This document shows positions 12,363 through 19,651 of a stretch of DNA of 23,286 bases, in pieces (positions within the stretch are counted from its first letter, which is position 1; each line of letters opens with the position of its first letter). Made by a program: the position numbers and the translations under genes. Source of the DNA: a virus; IMG/VR virus record IMGVR_UViG_3300014502_000034, positions 1 to 23,286 of that record; one strand, 5' to 3'. The notes under the pieces were generated by a model. It did not search any database, was not told the DNA's origin, and saw nothing but the letters and a program-made list of their open reading frames with translations.

Positions 12363-14054
12363 ATGGCAGACAGACAGAGCAATGAAACATTAAGAGATCA
12401 TTTTAAGCGCCGATACAATTCGATGGAAGCGGAGAGAAACTCTTTTCTTCCCCACTGGCAGGAGATAGCCGACCATATACGCCCGCGCTCAGTTCAGATC
12501 AAGGCCACTTTAAACCCTTCAAAGGGTAATAAATACAATCAAAAGATCATTGATTCCACAGCTACATTAGCCAGCAGGAATCTTAGGTCTGGTTTGGTGG
12601 CTGGATTAACGTCACCGGCGCGTCCGTGGTTTAAGCTTGGCACGACAGATCCCCAGCTTCAGGAATTCGGGCCTGTCAAGGCGTGGCTCTATGATGTTGA
12701 GTCAATCATGCGCGATATCCTGATTAAAAGCAATTTATATCAGGTATTGCCGATTATCTATGGGAATTTGGGCGATTACGGCACTGCTGCAATGTCGTGC
12801 CTTGAAGATGAAAAGGCTTATGTTCGCTTTTACGCCTTTCAGACAGGTCAGTATCTTTTGGCGGTGGATGAGCAAAACCGTTGCGATTCTCTTTACCGCC
12901 GTTATCCCCGGACGGTCCGGCAGCTTATTCAGCGATTCGGGATGAAGAATGTTTCTCCGGCAGTTCGTAATATGTGGGACGCTCAACAGTATGAAACGGA
13001 AATCGAAATTGTAATGGCTATTGAGCCGAACGACAACAGAGATCATTTCTCTTATAGTTCAAACAATAAACCGATAAGACAGTGCTTTTACGAAGTCGGC
13101 GCGGGCTATGACCTGTTCCTTGAAAAGTCCGGCTTTGATGAATTCCCGATTATGGCCCCGCGCTGGGACATTTACGATGATTCAGTTTACGGATTTTCCC
13201 CGGGAATGGATGCCCTGGGAGATATTAAAGCCCTGCAGCTCGAGCAGAAGCGTAAAGCGCAGGCGATCGACAAGCACGTCAACCCGCCGATGCTAGGTGA
13301 TTCAGCTTTGCGAAATTTCAGAACATCAACGCTTCCCGGCGACATTACCTACATTGACGGACTTGCTAACCAGACTCATGCAGGATTTAGACCTGCCTAC
13401 ACTGTAACGCCGGAAATAACTCAGCTTCTTGAAGACATTCAGGAAATACAAGCGAGAATTAAGAGATGTTACTTTGAAGACATGATGCAGATGATGGTTG
13501 ATTCAGACGACACGCAAAAGACGGCGCGGGAGATTGAGGAACGACATTCCGAGAAGGTTTTAATCCTTGGTCCGGTTATGGAACGCCTTAATGACGAATT
13601 ACTTGATCGATTAATCAAAAGAACATTCTCAGTCCTCTTTCGTCAGGGAAGAATTCCACCCCCGCCTGAAGCATTACAGGGTCAGGAATTTCCGCAGAAG
13701 ATTGAATATACATCAATACTTGCGCAGGCGCAGAAGCTAATAGGAACAGCAAGCATCGAGAAAGTGGCTCAGTTCACCGGCAGTCTGGCTCAAATGAATC
13801 CTACTGCTTTGGATAAGTTCAATGTCGATGAAGCGATTGACACATACGCCGATATGCACGGAATCAATCCGAATATCATCAGGACGGCGGATCAGGTCAA
13901 ACCTATCCGAGATCAGAGAGCGAAGCAAGAACAGATGAAGCAAATGGCTGAAATGGCTGATCCTTTACATAAAGCGGCTCAGGCAGGGAAAGCCCTCGGA
14001 GATACAGACGGGCAGAACGTACAAGATTTAGTCAGGACGATGACCGGGCAATGA
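12363..14054 (+). CDS. Portal / head-to-tail connector protein (T7 gp8-like)
   Basis: A 563-residue protein of the podovirus head-to-tail connecting family. The N-terminus (LRDHFKRRYNSMEAERNSFLPHWQEIADHIRPR) and LRSGLVAGLTSPARPWFKLGTTDP are the family hallmarks; WDIYDDSVYGFSPGMDALGDIKALQ marks the core, and a Met/Gln/Lys-rich tail ends it. Length fits the family (about 500-560). It forms the dodecameric ring through which the terminase pumps DNA and to which the tail attaches. It overlaps the next gene by 4 bp (ATGA). Confidence 0.92.
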   Translation: MADRQSNETLRDHFKRRYNSMEAERNSFLPHWQEIADHIRPRSVQIKATLNPSKGNKYNQKIIDSTATLASRNLRSGLVAGLTSPARPWFKLGTTDPQLQEFGPVKAWLYDVESIMRDILIKSNLYQVLPIIYGNLGDYGTAAMSCLEDEKAYVRFYAFQTGQYLLAVDEQNRCDSLYRRYPRTVRQLIQRFGMKNVSPAVRNMWDAQQYETEIEIVMAIEPNDNRDHFSYSSNNKPIRQCFYEVGAGYDLFLEKSGFDEFPIMAPRWDIYDDSVYGFSPGMDALGDIKALQLEQKRKAQAIDKHVNPPMLGDSALRNFRTSTLPGDITYIDGLANQTHAGFRPAYTVTPEITQLLEDIQEIQARIKRCYFEDMMQMMVDSDDTQKTAREIEERHSEKVLILGPVMERLNDELLDRLIKRTFSVLFRQGRIPPPPEALQGQEFPQKIEYTSILAQAQKLIGTASIEKVAQFTGSLAQMNPTALDKFNVDEAIDTYADMHGINPNIIRTADQVKPIRDQRAKQEQMKQMAEMADPLHKAAQAGKALGDTDGQNVQDLVRTMTGQ

Positions 14055-14398
14055 GTGAAAAATCACCAGTTGAACAACATCAGGAAAGGTTGGCCGAATG
14101 GGACAAGGAAAATCTCAGGTCGCTTTTAAAGACTGAATACGGGAAAGGTTTTCTCTGGCGGCTATTAGAAAAATGCTTTGTATTCAGCGAGCCGGGAGTA
14201 TTTGACTCGTCAAACGCGACATTTCATAACCTCGGCAGGCAGGCAGTAGGGAAACAGTTGTTGACTCAGATACTTGAAATAAACCCTGATGCCTACACTG
14301 AATTGGCAAAGATAGGGAAACGTGAATCAAAATGGGCTATTGCAGCCCTCGAACAAGAAAAGAAATACAAGGAAACACAAGGAGAAGAAAATGCCTGA
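14051..14398 (+). CDS. Bbp19-like structural-region protein
   Basis: A 115-residue protein with the Bbp19-type core: LRSLLKTEYGKGFLWRLLEKCFVFSEPGVFD (about 22-53), then NLGRQAVGKQLLTQILEINPDAYTEL. The gene is regularly found between portal and scaffold in BPP-1-like and related podoviruses, as here. The function is not established. It is coupled to the portal gene (ATGA) and overlaps the scaffold start by 8 bp. Confidence 0.75.
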   Translation: MSEKSPVEQHQERLAEWDKENLRSLLKTEYGKGFLWRLLEKCFVFSEPGVFDSSNATFHNLGRQAVGKQLLTQILEINPDAYTELAKIGKRESKWAIAALEQEKKYKETQGEENA

Positions 14399-15098
14399 TC
14401 CAAACACCGAAGTAAAAATTGAAGCACCCGATGTTGAAGTGTCCGCGATGTTCACGCCGGACGAAGTTAAACAGAGGCAGGATGACCTGAAGTCTCTCTG
14501 GACTGATAGGCGCTCTAAGCTTTCAGATGACGACCGGAAAAAAGAAGACGAAACCTTTTTGACCGAGAAGCAGAAGAAAGACAAAGAAGCAGCTGATAAA
14601 GTTGACGCCGATAAATCCAACACCGTACCGGAAAAGTATGAGTTCAAGATACCTGACGGAATGGAAATGGACAGTGAGCTTTTGAAAGAGGCAGAGCCAA
14701 TGTTCAAGGAGTTGGGATTGTCTCAGGCCAAAGCTCAGAAGGTTATCGACCTTTACGCCCAGAAAGTCATGCCAGCTTTCCTGAAGAAGCAGGCGGACGC
14801 ATGGGAAGCCCAGAAAGATGGATGGAAGGAATCAGTCAAGACCGACAAGGAAATCGGCGGCGACAAGTTCGATGCCTCTGTCAAAGATGCTCAACGCGTA
14901 ATTTCTACCATCGGAACCCCGGAACTCAAAAAGGTTTTCGATGAATACGGCCTCGGCAATCATCCTGAATTTGTCAGGGTATTTGCAAGGATGGCAAAAC
15001 ATATGAAAGAAGGCACCATAGACACCGACAAGTCAGGCGGTGAAGTCAAACCTAAGACCGTGGAACAACTAGGCGATAAGCTCTATGGAAGTAATTAA
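14391..15098 (+). CDS. Capsid assembly scaffolding protein
   Basis: The start at 14391 (MPDPNTEVKIEAPD) follows AAGGAGAAG; an in-frame ATG at 14322 lies within the previous gene. The 235-residue product is highly charged (Lys/Asp/Glu), predicted mostly helical, with KYEFKIPDGMEMDSELL followed by FKELGLSQAKAQKVIDLY, the usual pattern of podovirus scaffold proteins. It would guide assembly of the capsid protein encoded next and then leave or be cleaved. The absence of Cys fits. Confidence 0.82.
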   Translation: MPDPNTEVKIEAPDVEVSAMFTPDEVKQRQDDLKSLWTDRRSKLSDDDRKKEDETFLTEKQKKDKEAADKVDADKSNTVPEKYEFKIPDGMEMDSELLKEAEPMFKELGLSQAKAQKVIDLYAQKVMPAFLKKQADAWEAQKDGWKESVKTDKEIGGDKFDASVKDAQRVISTIGTPELKKVFDEYGLGNHPEFVRVFARMAKHMKEGTIDTDKSGGEVKPKTVEQLGDKLYGSN

Positions 15099-15127
15099 TA
15101 AAACTAAAATTTAAGGAGGACATTAAT

Positions 15128-16180
15128 ATGTCAATGGTTTTCGGCACGGGTGTTTACCCGACTCTTTTAGAAGTGGCGAAGACGATGGACCCGGACGGCA
15201 AGACCTCCGAGATCGTCGAACTGTTACAGCAAACAAATCAGCCGTTGCTTGATATTCCCTGGGTAGAAGGCAATCTGCCCACCGGCCATCAGACAACGGT
15301 AAGAACCGGACTTCCTACCCCGATATGGCGCAAGTGGTATCAGGGCGTACCGGCAACAAAAAGTCAGTATGCTCAGATCACGGATGCCTGCGGAAATCTG
15401 GAAGCACGCGGTGAAGTGGACAAGGATGCCGCCGATTTCAACGGAAATACAAACTCTTTCCGTTTGATCGAAGCCCTTGGCCAGATTGAGGGAATGAATC
15501 AGTCCATGATGACCGCTTTACTGTACGGCGACTCAACAGTCAACCCCGAACAGTTTAACGGTTTTACCCCTCGTTTTTCGTCTCTGACCGCCGTAAACGG
15601 ACAGAACATCATAAACGGCGGCGGTACGGGCGCGGATAACTGCTCGGTCTGGCTGGTGTGCTGGGGTGCTCATACCGTCCACGGCATTTTCCCCAAAGGC
15701 AGCAAAGCAGGATTAAATCATCAGAACCTCGGAGAGATTGACTGCTTCGATGTCAACGGTGATAAATTCAGAGGCTACGGCGACATATGGAAGTGGAAAT
15801 GCGGCCTGACCGTTAAGGATTGGCGTTATATCGTCCGTATCTGCAACATCGATGTAAGCAACCTCGTTGCTCAGTCCAGCGCGGCAGACCTCATCATCTT
15901 GATGGTTAAGGCTCTTCACAGAGTCCCGAATCTGGGTATTGTCCAGACAGGGAGAGAAGCACCCGTGGCAAACGGCGCGGCTCCGATTCTTCTTGCTCCG
16001 AATCCCGTGTTCTACGTCAATAGAACCGTTGCCGAAATGCTGGATATCGAATCTCTCAACAGGACTCAGTACACCCTGAAGTCCGGCAATGATGTTTTCG
16101 GTCGCCCGGTTACTTTCTGCCGTGGAATCCCCGTGAGGACGTGCGACCAGTTGTTACTGACCGAAAGCGAAGTGACATAA
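15128..16180 (+). CDS. Major capsid protein
   Basis: A 350-residue protein with the best ribosome binding site in the operon (AAGGAGGACATTAATATG), fitting very high expression. It shows the pattern of the BPP-1/Bbp17-like capsids: TLLEVAKTMDPDGKTSEIVELLQQTNQPLLDIPWVEGN at the N-terminus, RTGLPTPIWRKWYQGV, and a central ALLYGDSTVNPEQFNGFTPRF. It should adopt the HK97 fold. It follows the scaffold by 29 bp and precedes a Bbp16-like gene, which supports the assignment. Confidence 0.9.
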   Translation: MSMVFGTGVYPTLLEVAKTMDPDGKTSEIVELLQQTNQPLLDIPWVEGNLPTGHQTTVRTGLPTPIWRKWYQGVPATKSQYAQITDACGNLEARGEVDKDAADFNGNTNSFRLIEALGQIEGMNQSMMTALLYGDSTVNPEQFNGFTPRFSSLTAVNGQNIINGGGTGADNCSVWLVCWGAHTVHGIFPKGSKAGLNHQNLGEIDCFDVNGDKFRGYGDIWKWKCGLTVKDWRYIVRICNIDVSNLVAQSSAADLIILMVKALHRVPNLGIVQTGREAPVANGAAPILLAPNPVFYVNRTVAEMLDIESLNRTQYTLKSGNDVFGRPVTFCRGIPVRTCDQLLLTESEVT

Positions 16181-16238
16181 GATAAACCGTTGTCAAGAGT
16201 GATTAAACACTAAACATATAAAAGTAAAGGAGAAAACT

Positions 16239-16739
16239 ATGATACTGGATATTTTGAGTAGCTTTTGTTTCAAAAAGGCTTTTACATCAACGGGTTATTC
16301 GACCGATGATACCAGCGCCGGTACGACCGGACACGGCTTCATCGATCTGGGCGCGACAGATGCCTTCGCTCTGAACAGCAATACCGGAACTGAATATTTT
16401 GGTGTTGGTGAGTCTATTGCCATTGTTATTCTGGTCACGACATTGATGAACGATGCTTCCACGCCGAGAGCTATTACGGTTGCCTGTACTCTGGAAACTG
16501 CCGATGATTCAGCCTTCACCAGCAACCTGACCACCATAGCCACCCTCGGAACTCTGGCAGCTGGCTCAGTGGCAGGCACAAGAATTGTCGGTCGTCTGCC
16601 GTTAGGAGCGGCTTACCGTCGTTATATCAGAGTGAAGTTCACCTTGAGCGGTACTCTGACCGGCGGCAAGTTCAGTGCATTCCTGGCTCACGATGTTGAT
16701 TTCAACACCGCGTATCCGTCAAGAATAATCGTCAGCTAA
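16239..16739 (+). CDS. Bbp16-like capsid cement/decoration protein
   Basis: A 166-residue protein with AAAGGAGAA before ATG 16239. It is Thr/Ala/Gly-rich and beta-type: FIDLGATDAFALN, TRIVGRLPLGAAYRRYIRVKFTLSGTLTGGKFSAFL. This matches the Bbp16-type protein next to the capsid gene in BPP-1-like phages, thought to be a capsid-stabilising decoration protein. Position right after the capsid and a strong following hairpin fit a highly expressed capsid unit. Confidence 0.75.
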   Translation: MILDILSSFCFKKAFTSTGYSTDDTSAGTTGHGFIDLGATDAFALNSNTGTEYFGVGESIAIVILVTTLMNDASTPRAITVACTLETADDSAFTSNLTTIATLGTLAAGSVAGTRIVGRLPLGAAYRRYIRVKFTLSGTLTGGKFSAFLAHDVDFNTAYPSRIIVS

Positions 16740-16749
16740 CCCTTTAACC

Positions 16750-16771
16750 GGCGCGGGGTAACTCCCGCGCC
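16750..16771 (+). terminator. GC-rich hairpin after the capsid genes
   Basis: GGCGCGGG (16750-16757) and CCCGCGCC (16764-16771) form a perfect 8-bp stem with loop GTAACT, 10 bp after the stop codon of the Bbp16-like gene. Only TTTGAGG follows, so it is a weak terminator or a stabilising 3' end that would lower expression of the downstream genes relative to capsid. The next gene's ribosome binding site (TTGAGGAA) follows immediately. Confidence 0.55.
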
Positions 16772-16782
16772 TTTGAGGAACT

Positions 16783-17301
16783 ATGGACATTCTTATTCTT
16801 TGCGGGACGGCCCCCTTTATTGATTTTGACATAGTTAAGTTAAAATCTATGTTCAATAAAGATGACAAGGTGAATGGTCACTTAATGGCCGTTGGTCTGG
16901 ATGCTTTCAAACGTCCGGTCCCGTGGAAATATGTTGTTACAGGCCACTTTGAAGATTTTGAATTTATCAGTAAATACGCCGGACTTCACAAGCAAAAAGA
17001 TTATCTTTTGATTCATCAGCAGCCGCAGGTAGGAGTTGACATTGTCATTCCTTTAGAAGAATGGGAAGGCGGATCATCGGCACTTATGGGAGTCATGGCC
17101 GGTTTAAGAATCGGCTATAAAAAGATAGTGCTTTGCGGTTGTCCGATGGAAGGCGCAAACCCGAATCATCCCGGCGCAGATTATTCCATGTTTCAATCTA
17201 AGTGGGTTGAGAAAAGAGAAGAACTTTTTAATGTAAGATCAATGTCTGGTTTTACGGCAGACCTTCTTGGAGAGCCGACAAGGGAGTGGTTGCTTGAGTA
17301 A
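16783..17301 (+). CDS. Phage glycosyltransferase-like / DUF115-MptE-like protein
   Basis: A 172-residue protein with a Rossmann-type start MDILILCGTAPFIDFDI, then a GSSALMGVMAGLRIGYKKIVLCGCPM core (about 97-122) and RSMSGFTADLLGEPTREWL. The GSS ... GYxxIxLxGxPM pattern is found in phage proteins related to sialyltransferase/6-hydroxymethylpterin pyrophosphokinase MptE-like folds. In phages these lie among structural genes with glycosyltransferases, so sugar transfer or nucleotide-sugar binding is likely. The exact reaction is unknown. It overlaps the next gene by 8 bp. Confidence 0.6.
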   Translation: MDILILCGTAPFIDFDIVKLKSMFNKDDKVNGHLMAVGLDAFKRPVPWKYVVTGHFEDFEFISKYAGLHKQKDYLLIHQQPQVGVDIVIPLEEWEGGSSALMGVMAGLRIGYKKIVLCGCPMEGANPNHPGADYSMFQSKWVEKREELFNVRSMSGFTADLLGEPTREWLLE

Positions 17302-18811
17302 AGTTCATATTGTAATGCCATTTTCGCGTAAGGATATGCTGCCTAAATTATTAAAGATTTACGGCAAAAATCCCTTACATCTTTTAATGTTTGAAAATCA
17401 ATATGTCGATTGGGACGCTGAATGGGCGAAGCCTATCATTGTCAATCCTTGCCCTCCGAGTGAAGATTATTGTTATTACAAAATCAATCAGTTTATCAAA
17501 ACTCAAAAAATTGAGGATAATGATTATTACTGGTGTATGTGTGATGACGATTCCATCGAGTCGAATGTTATTTCTAAACTGAAGAAAATGAAAGATGACG
17601 TTGTTTTCATTTCGATGAAACGCGGCTATCAAATTCCCGCAGCCTGTAAATACCAGCATCCGACAACAACCTTGATTGCAAAACCTGAAAACGTGCGCGT
17701 CAATGTCTTCGGTATTCAGCAGATGGTTGTTAAGGGTAAAATATTCAAGACTCTGAAATTCGATACTCAAAAGTCAAATGCTGATGGCTGGATGGGTATT
17801 TATCTCAAGGAACATTATCCTGTTCATTACGAGCCTGACCTTTTTGTTCTATTTAATTACTTTGAGCCGGGCCGGTGGGACAAACCTGAAGTCAAGCAGC
17901 CTGAAAAGAAAAACGGAATCACCTGTATTACCTGCACCGGCGACCGCCAAGTAGCTTTTGATTTATGTCAAAGGTGGATGAATCACCAGACTGTTAAGCC
18001 TGATCAGTGGATAATTATTGACGACGGCAAAGTACCCACTGAAGTATGGGATTTGCCGTGGACGCCGAAACAGGTTGATTATGTCCGCCGTGAACCTAAA
18101 AGCAATGATCCCGCTCATACTTTGATTTTAAATCTTAAAGAGGCTCTCCCGAAAGTAAAAGGCGATAAGATAATGTTCATTGAAGACGATGAATATTACG
18201 CGCCAACGTATATCGAAGAAATGTCAAAGCGTCTTGAAGATCACGAACTGGTAGGTATTTGCCAGAGTAAATACTATCACATAGCAGTTGCAAAATGGTT
18301 CCGAGACAATAATAAAGACCAAGCTTCGCTGGCCCAGACTGCCTTCAGAAAATCAATGCTCAAGTTTGTAACGACCTCCTTAAAAGGCAATCAGTTTGTT
18401 GATTTAAGGATATGGACTTATAGCGGGAAGAAATCATTATTTGTCGATGAGCCGAGTCTTTATTGCGGAATTAAAGGACTTCCTGGCCGTCCGGGGATAG
18501 GACAAGGCCACGATGTCACCATGCAGGGATACAAAACGGATATCGGATTGAACATGATTAAAGCGTGGATTCCCGGCAACTACCAATATTATCTCAGTCT
18601 TAACAATAAAAATTTCAACCTGAGTAAGTCTTCGGGGACTTATCAAGCTAACACAAGGGGATATATCAAGGGGATAGGCTTAATCATGCCCGGCGAAATA
18701 TTCGATTATGACGGCCCTAAGGGGTCGTGGATGAAACCAGTTGAAAGGAGAACATATGCCAACGTACATCGCGAAAGAGAAGGGTTATCTGAACGGTCAG
18801 GGAGTTATTAA
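17294..18811 (+). CDS. Tandem glycosyltransferase (two GT-A domains) with C-terminal repeat module
   Basis: I choose TTG 17294 (AGGGAGTGG upstream, LSKVHIVMPFSRKD) over the ATG at 17267 inside the previous gene, giving 505 residues. The first half (HIVMPFSRKDMLPKLL ... CMCDDDS) and the second half (ITCITCTGDRQVAFDLC ... IMFIEDDEYY) each look like a GT2-type domain with an acidic metal motif (DDD, EDD). After about residue 450, GYIKGIGLIMPGEIFDYDG-x2-GSWM-x-P repeats the module that starts the next protein. The final 20 residues overlap the next gene out of frame. It probably decorates virion or host glycans. Confidence 0.72.
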   Translation: MSKVHIVMPFSRKDMLPKLLKIYGKNPLHLLMFENQYVDWDAEWAKPIIVNPCPPSEDYCYYKINQFIKTQKIEDNDYYWCMCDDDSIESNVISKLKKMKDDVVFISMKRGYQIPAACKYQHPTTTLIAKPENVRVNVFGIQQMVVKGKIFKTLKFDTQKSNADGWMGIYLKEHYPVHYEPDLFVLFNYFEPGRWDKPEVKQPEKKNGITCITCTGDRQVAFDLCQRWMNHQTVKPDQWIIIDDGKVPTEVWDLPWTPKQVDYVRREPKSNDPAHTLILNLKEALPKVKGDKIMFIEDDEYYAPTYIEEMSKRLEDHELVGICQSKYYHIAVAKWFRDNNKDQASLAQTAFRKSMLKFVTTSLKGNQFVDLRIWTYSGKKSLFVDEPSLYCGIKGLPGRPGIGQGHDVTMQGYKTDIGLNMIKAWIPGNYQYYLSLNNKNFNLSKSSGTYQANTRGYIKGIGLIMPGEIFDYDGPKGSWMKPVERRTYANVHREREGLSERSGSY

Positions 18812-19022
18812 GAAAGGCGAAAAGTTTGATTATGATGGGAAACCCGGCTCATGGATGACACCTATCAAAGAAGCAAAAAAAGAACCTGAGAAAACAGAAG
18901 CCCAAAAAGTAAAGGAGCATACCGAAAAATCAGGTTTGATGGGCGCTGAGATAACCGATGCTCCGCCTGTTCAGCCGTCAGAAGAAACCCCTAAACCGAA
19001 ATCCAAAGGGAAAATGAAATGA
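18756..19022 (+). CDS. Small structural-region protein with GSWM module (88 aa)
   Basis: The start at 18756 follows AAGGAGAACAT; an in-frame ATG at 18741 is less well placed. The N-terminal half (GYLNGQGVIKKGEKFDYDG ... GSWMTPI) is 17/28 identical to the C-terminus of the preceding glycosyltransferase. The rest is a Lys/Glu/Pro-rich, probably disordered tail. It overlaps the preceding frame by 56 bp and the next by 4 bp. Short proteins of this sort lie near the head-tail junction in phages. The function is unknown. Confidence 0.65.
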   Translation: MPTYIAKEKGYLNGQGVIKKGEKFDYDGKPGSWMTPIKEAKKEPEKTEAQKVKEHTEKSGLMGAEITDAPPVQPSEETPKPKSKGKMK

Positions 19023-19651
19023 ACACCGTTGGACTGATAGCAATCTGCAATATGGCTCTTTCTCATGTCGGCGTGTCGAGATTTATAGACGACATTGACG
19101 AGGGCAGCAACGAAGCCAACATCTGTAAACTGTTCTGGGAAAGTTGCCGTGACCAGTGCCTTCAGGATTTTCCCTGGGGTTTTGCCATGAAGTACGCCGA
19201 ACTTCAGCTTCTTACCGACACTATTCAAGGATGGGCTTACTGTTATGGTTATCCCTCAGATTGCCTTCAGGCGCGAATGGTCATCCCGACAATAACGAGC
19301 ACGGATATTGTAAATCCGAAATACTATAAAGATTTTTTAAAGCCCGTGCCGTTTAAGATCGTATCAAACAGTGACGGCAACAAATTGATGATTGCGGTAA
19401 ATATAGAAACTCCGACGCTGGTTTATACCGTACGGATAACATCGTACGCGTTGTGGAGTCCGGCTTTCGTCAATGCGCTGGCCTATCTGCTGGCGACAAA
19501 AATCTGCTCTCCGCTATCGGCAAGTCCTGAATATGCAACATTGGCCGGTCAGGAGTATCAGGCGGCTTTGCTTCACGCCGGAGCATTGTCGATGAATGAA
19601 GGAAAAGAACATGAAGAGCCTGAAAGTGAATTTATAACCGCGAGAAGGTAA
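19019..19651 (+). CDS. Tail tubular protein A / adaptor (T7 gp11-like)
   Basis: A 210-residue protein with the family start ICNMALSHVGVSRFIDDIDEGSNEANICKLFWESCRDQCLQDFPWGFAMK, then GWAYCYGYPSDCLQARMV, and NALAYLLATKICSPLSASPEYA near the C-terminus. These match podovirus tail tubular A / head-tail adaptor proteins, which form the ring below the portal. Length is typical. It starts in an ATGA overlap and its stop TAA overlaps the ATG of the tail tubular B gene. Confidence 0.88.
   Translation: MNTVGLIAICNMALSHVGVSRFIDDIDEGSNEANICKLFWESCRDQCLQDFPWGFAMKYAELQLLTDTIQGWAYCYGYPSDCLQARMVIPTITSTDIVNPKYYKDFLKPVPFKIVSNSDGNKLMIAVNIETPTLVYTVRITSYALWSPAFVNALAYLLATKICSPLSASPEYATLAGQEYQAALLHAGALSMNEGKEHEEPESEFITARR

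Noticed and set aside
16190-16220. Promoter for the Bbp16-like gene (TTGTCA near 16190 with an AT-rich stretch downstream)
   Set aside because: No good -10 lies at 16-18 bp; the nearest TATAAA is 21 bp away.
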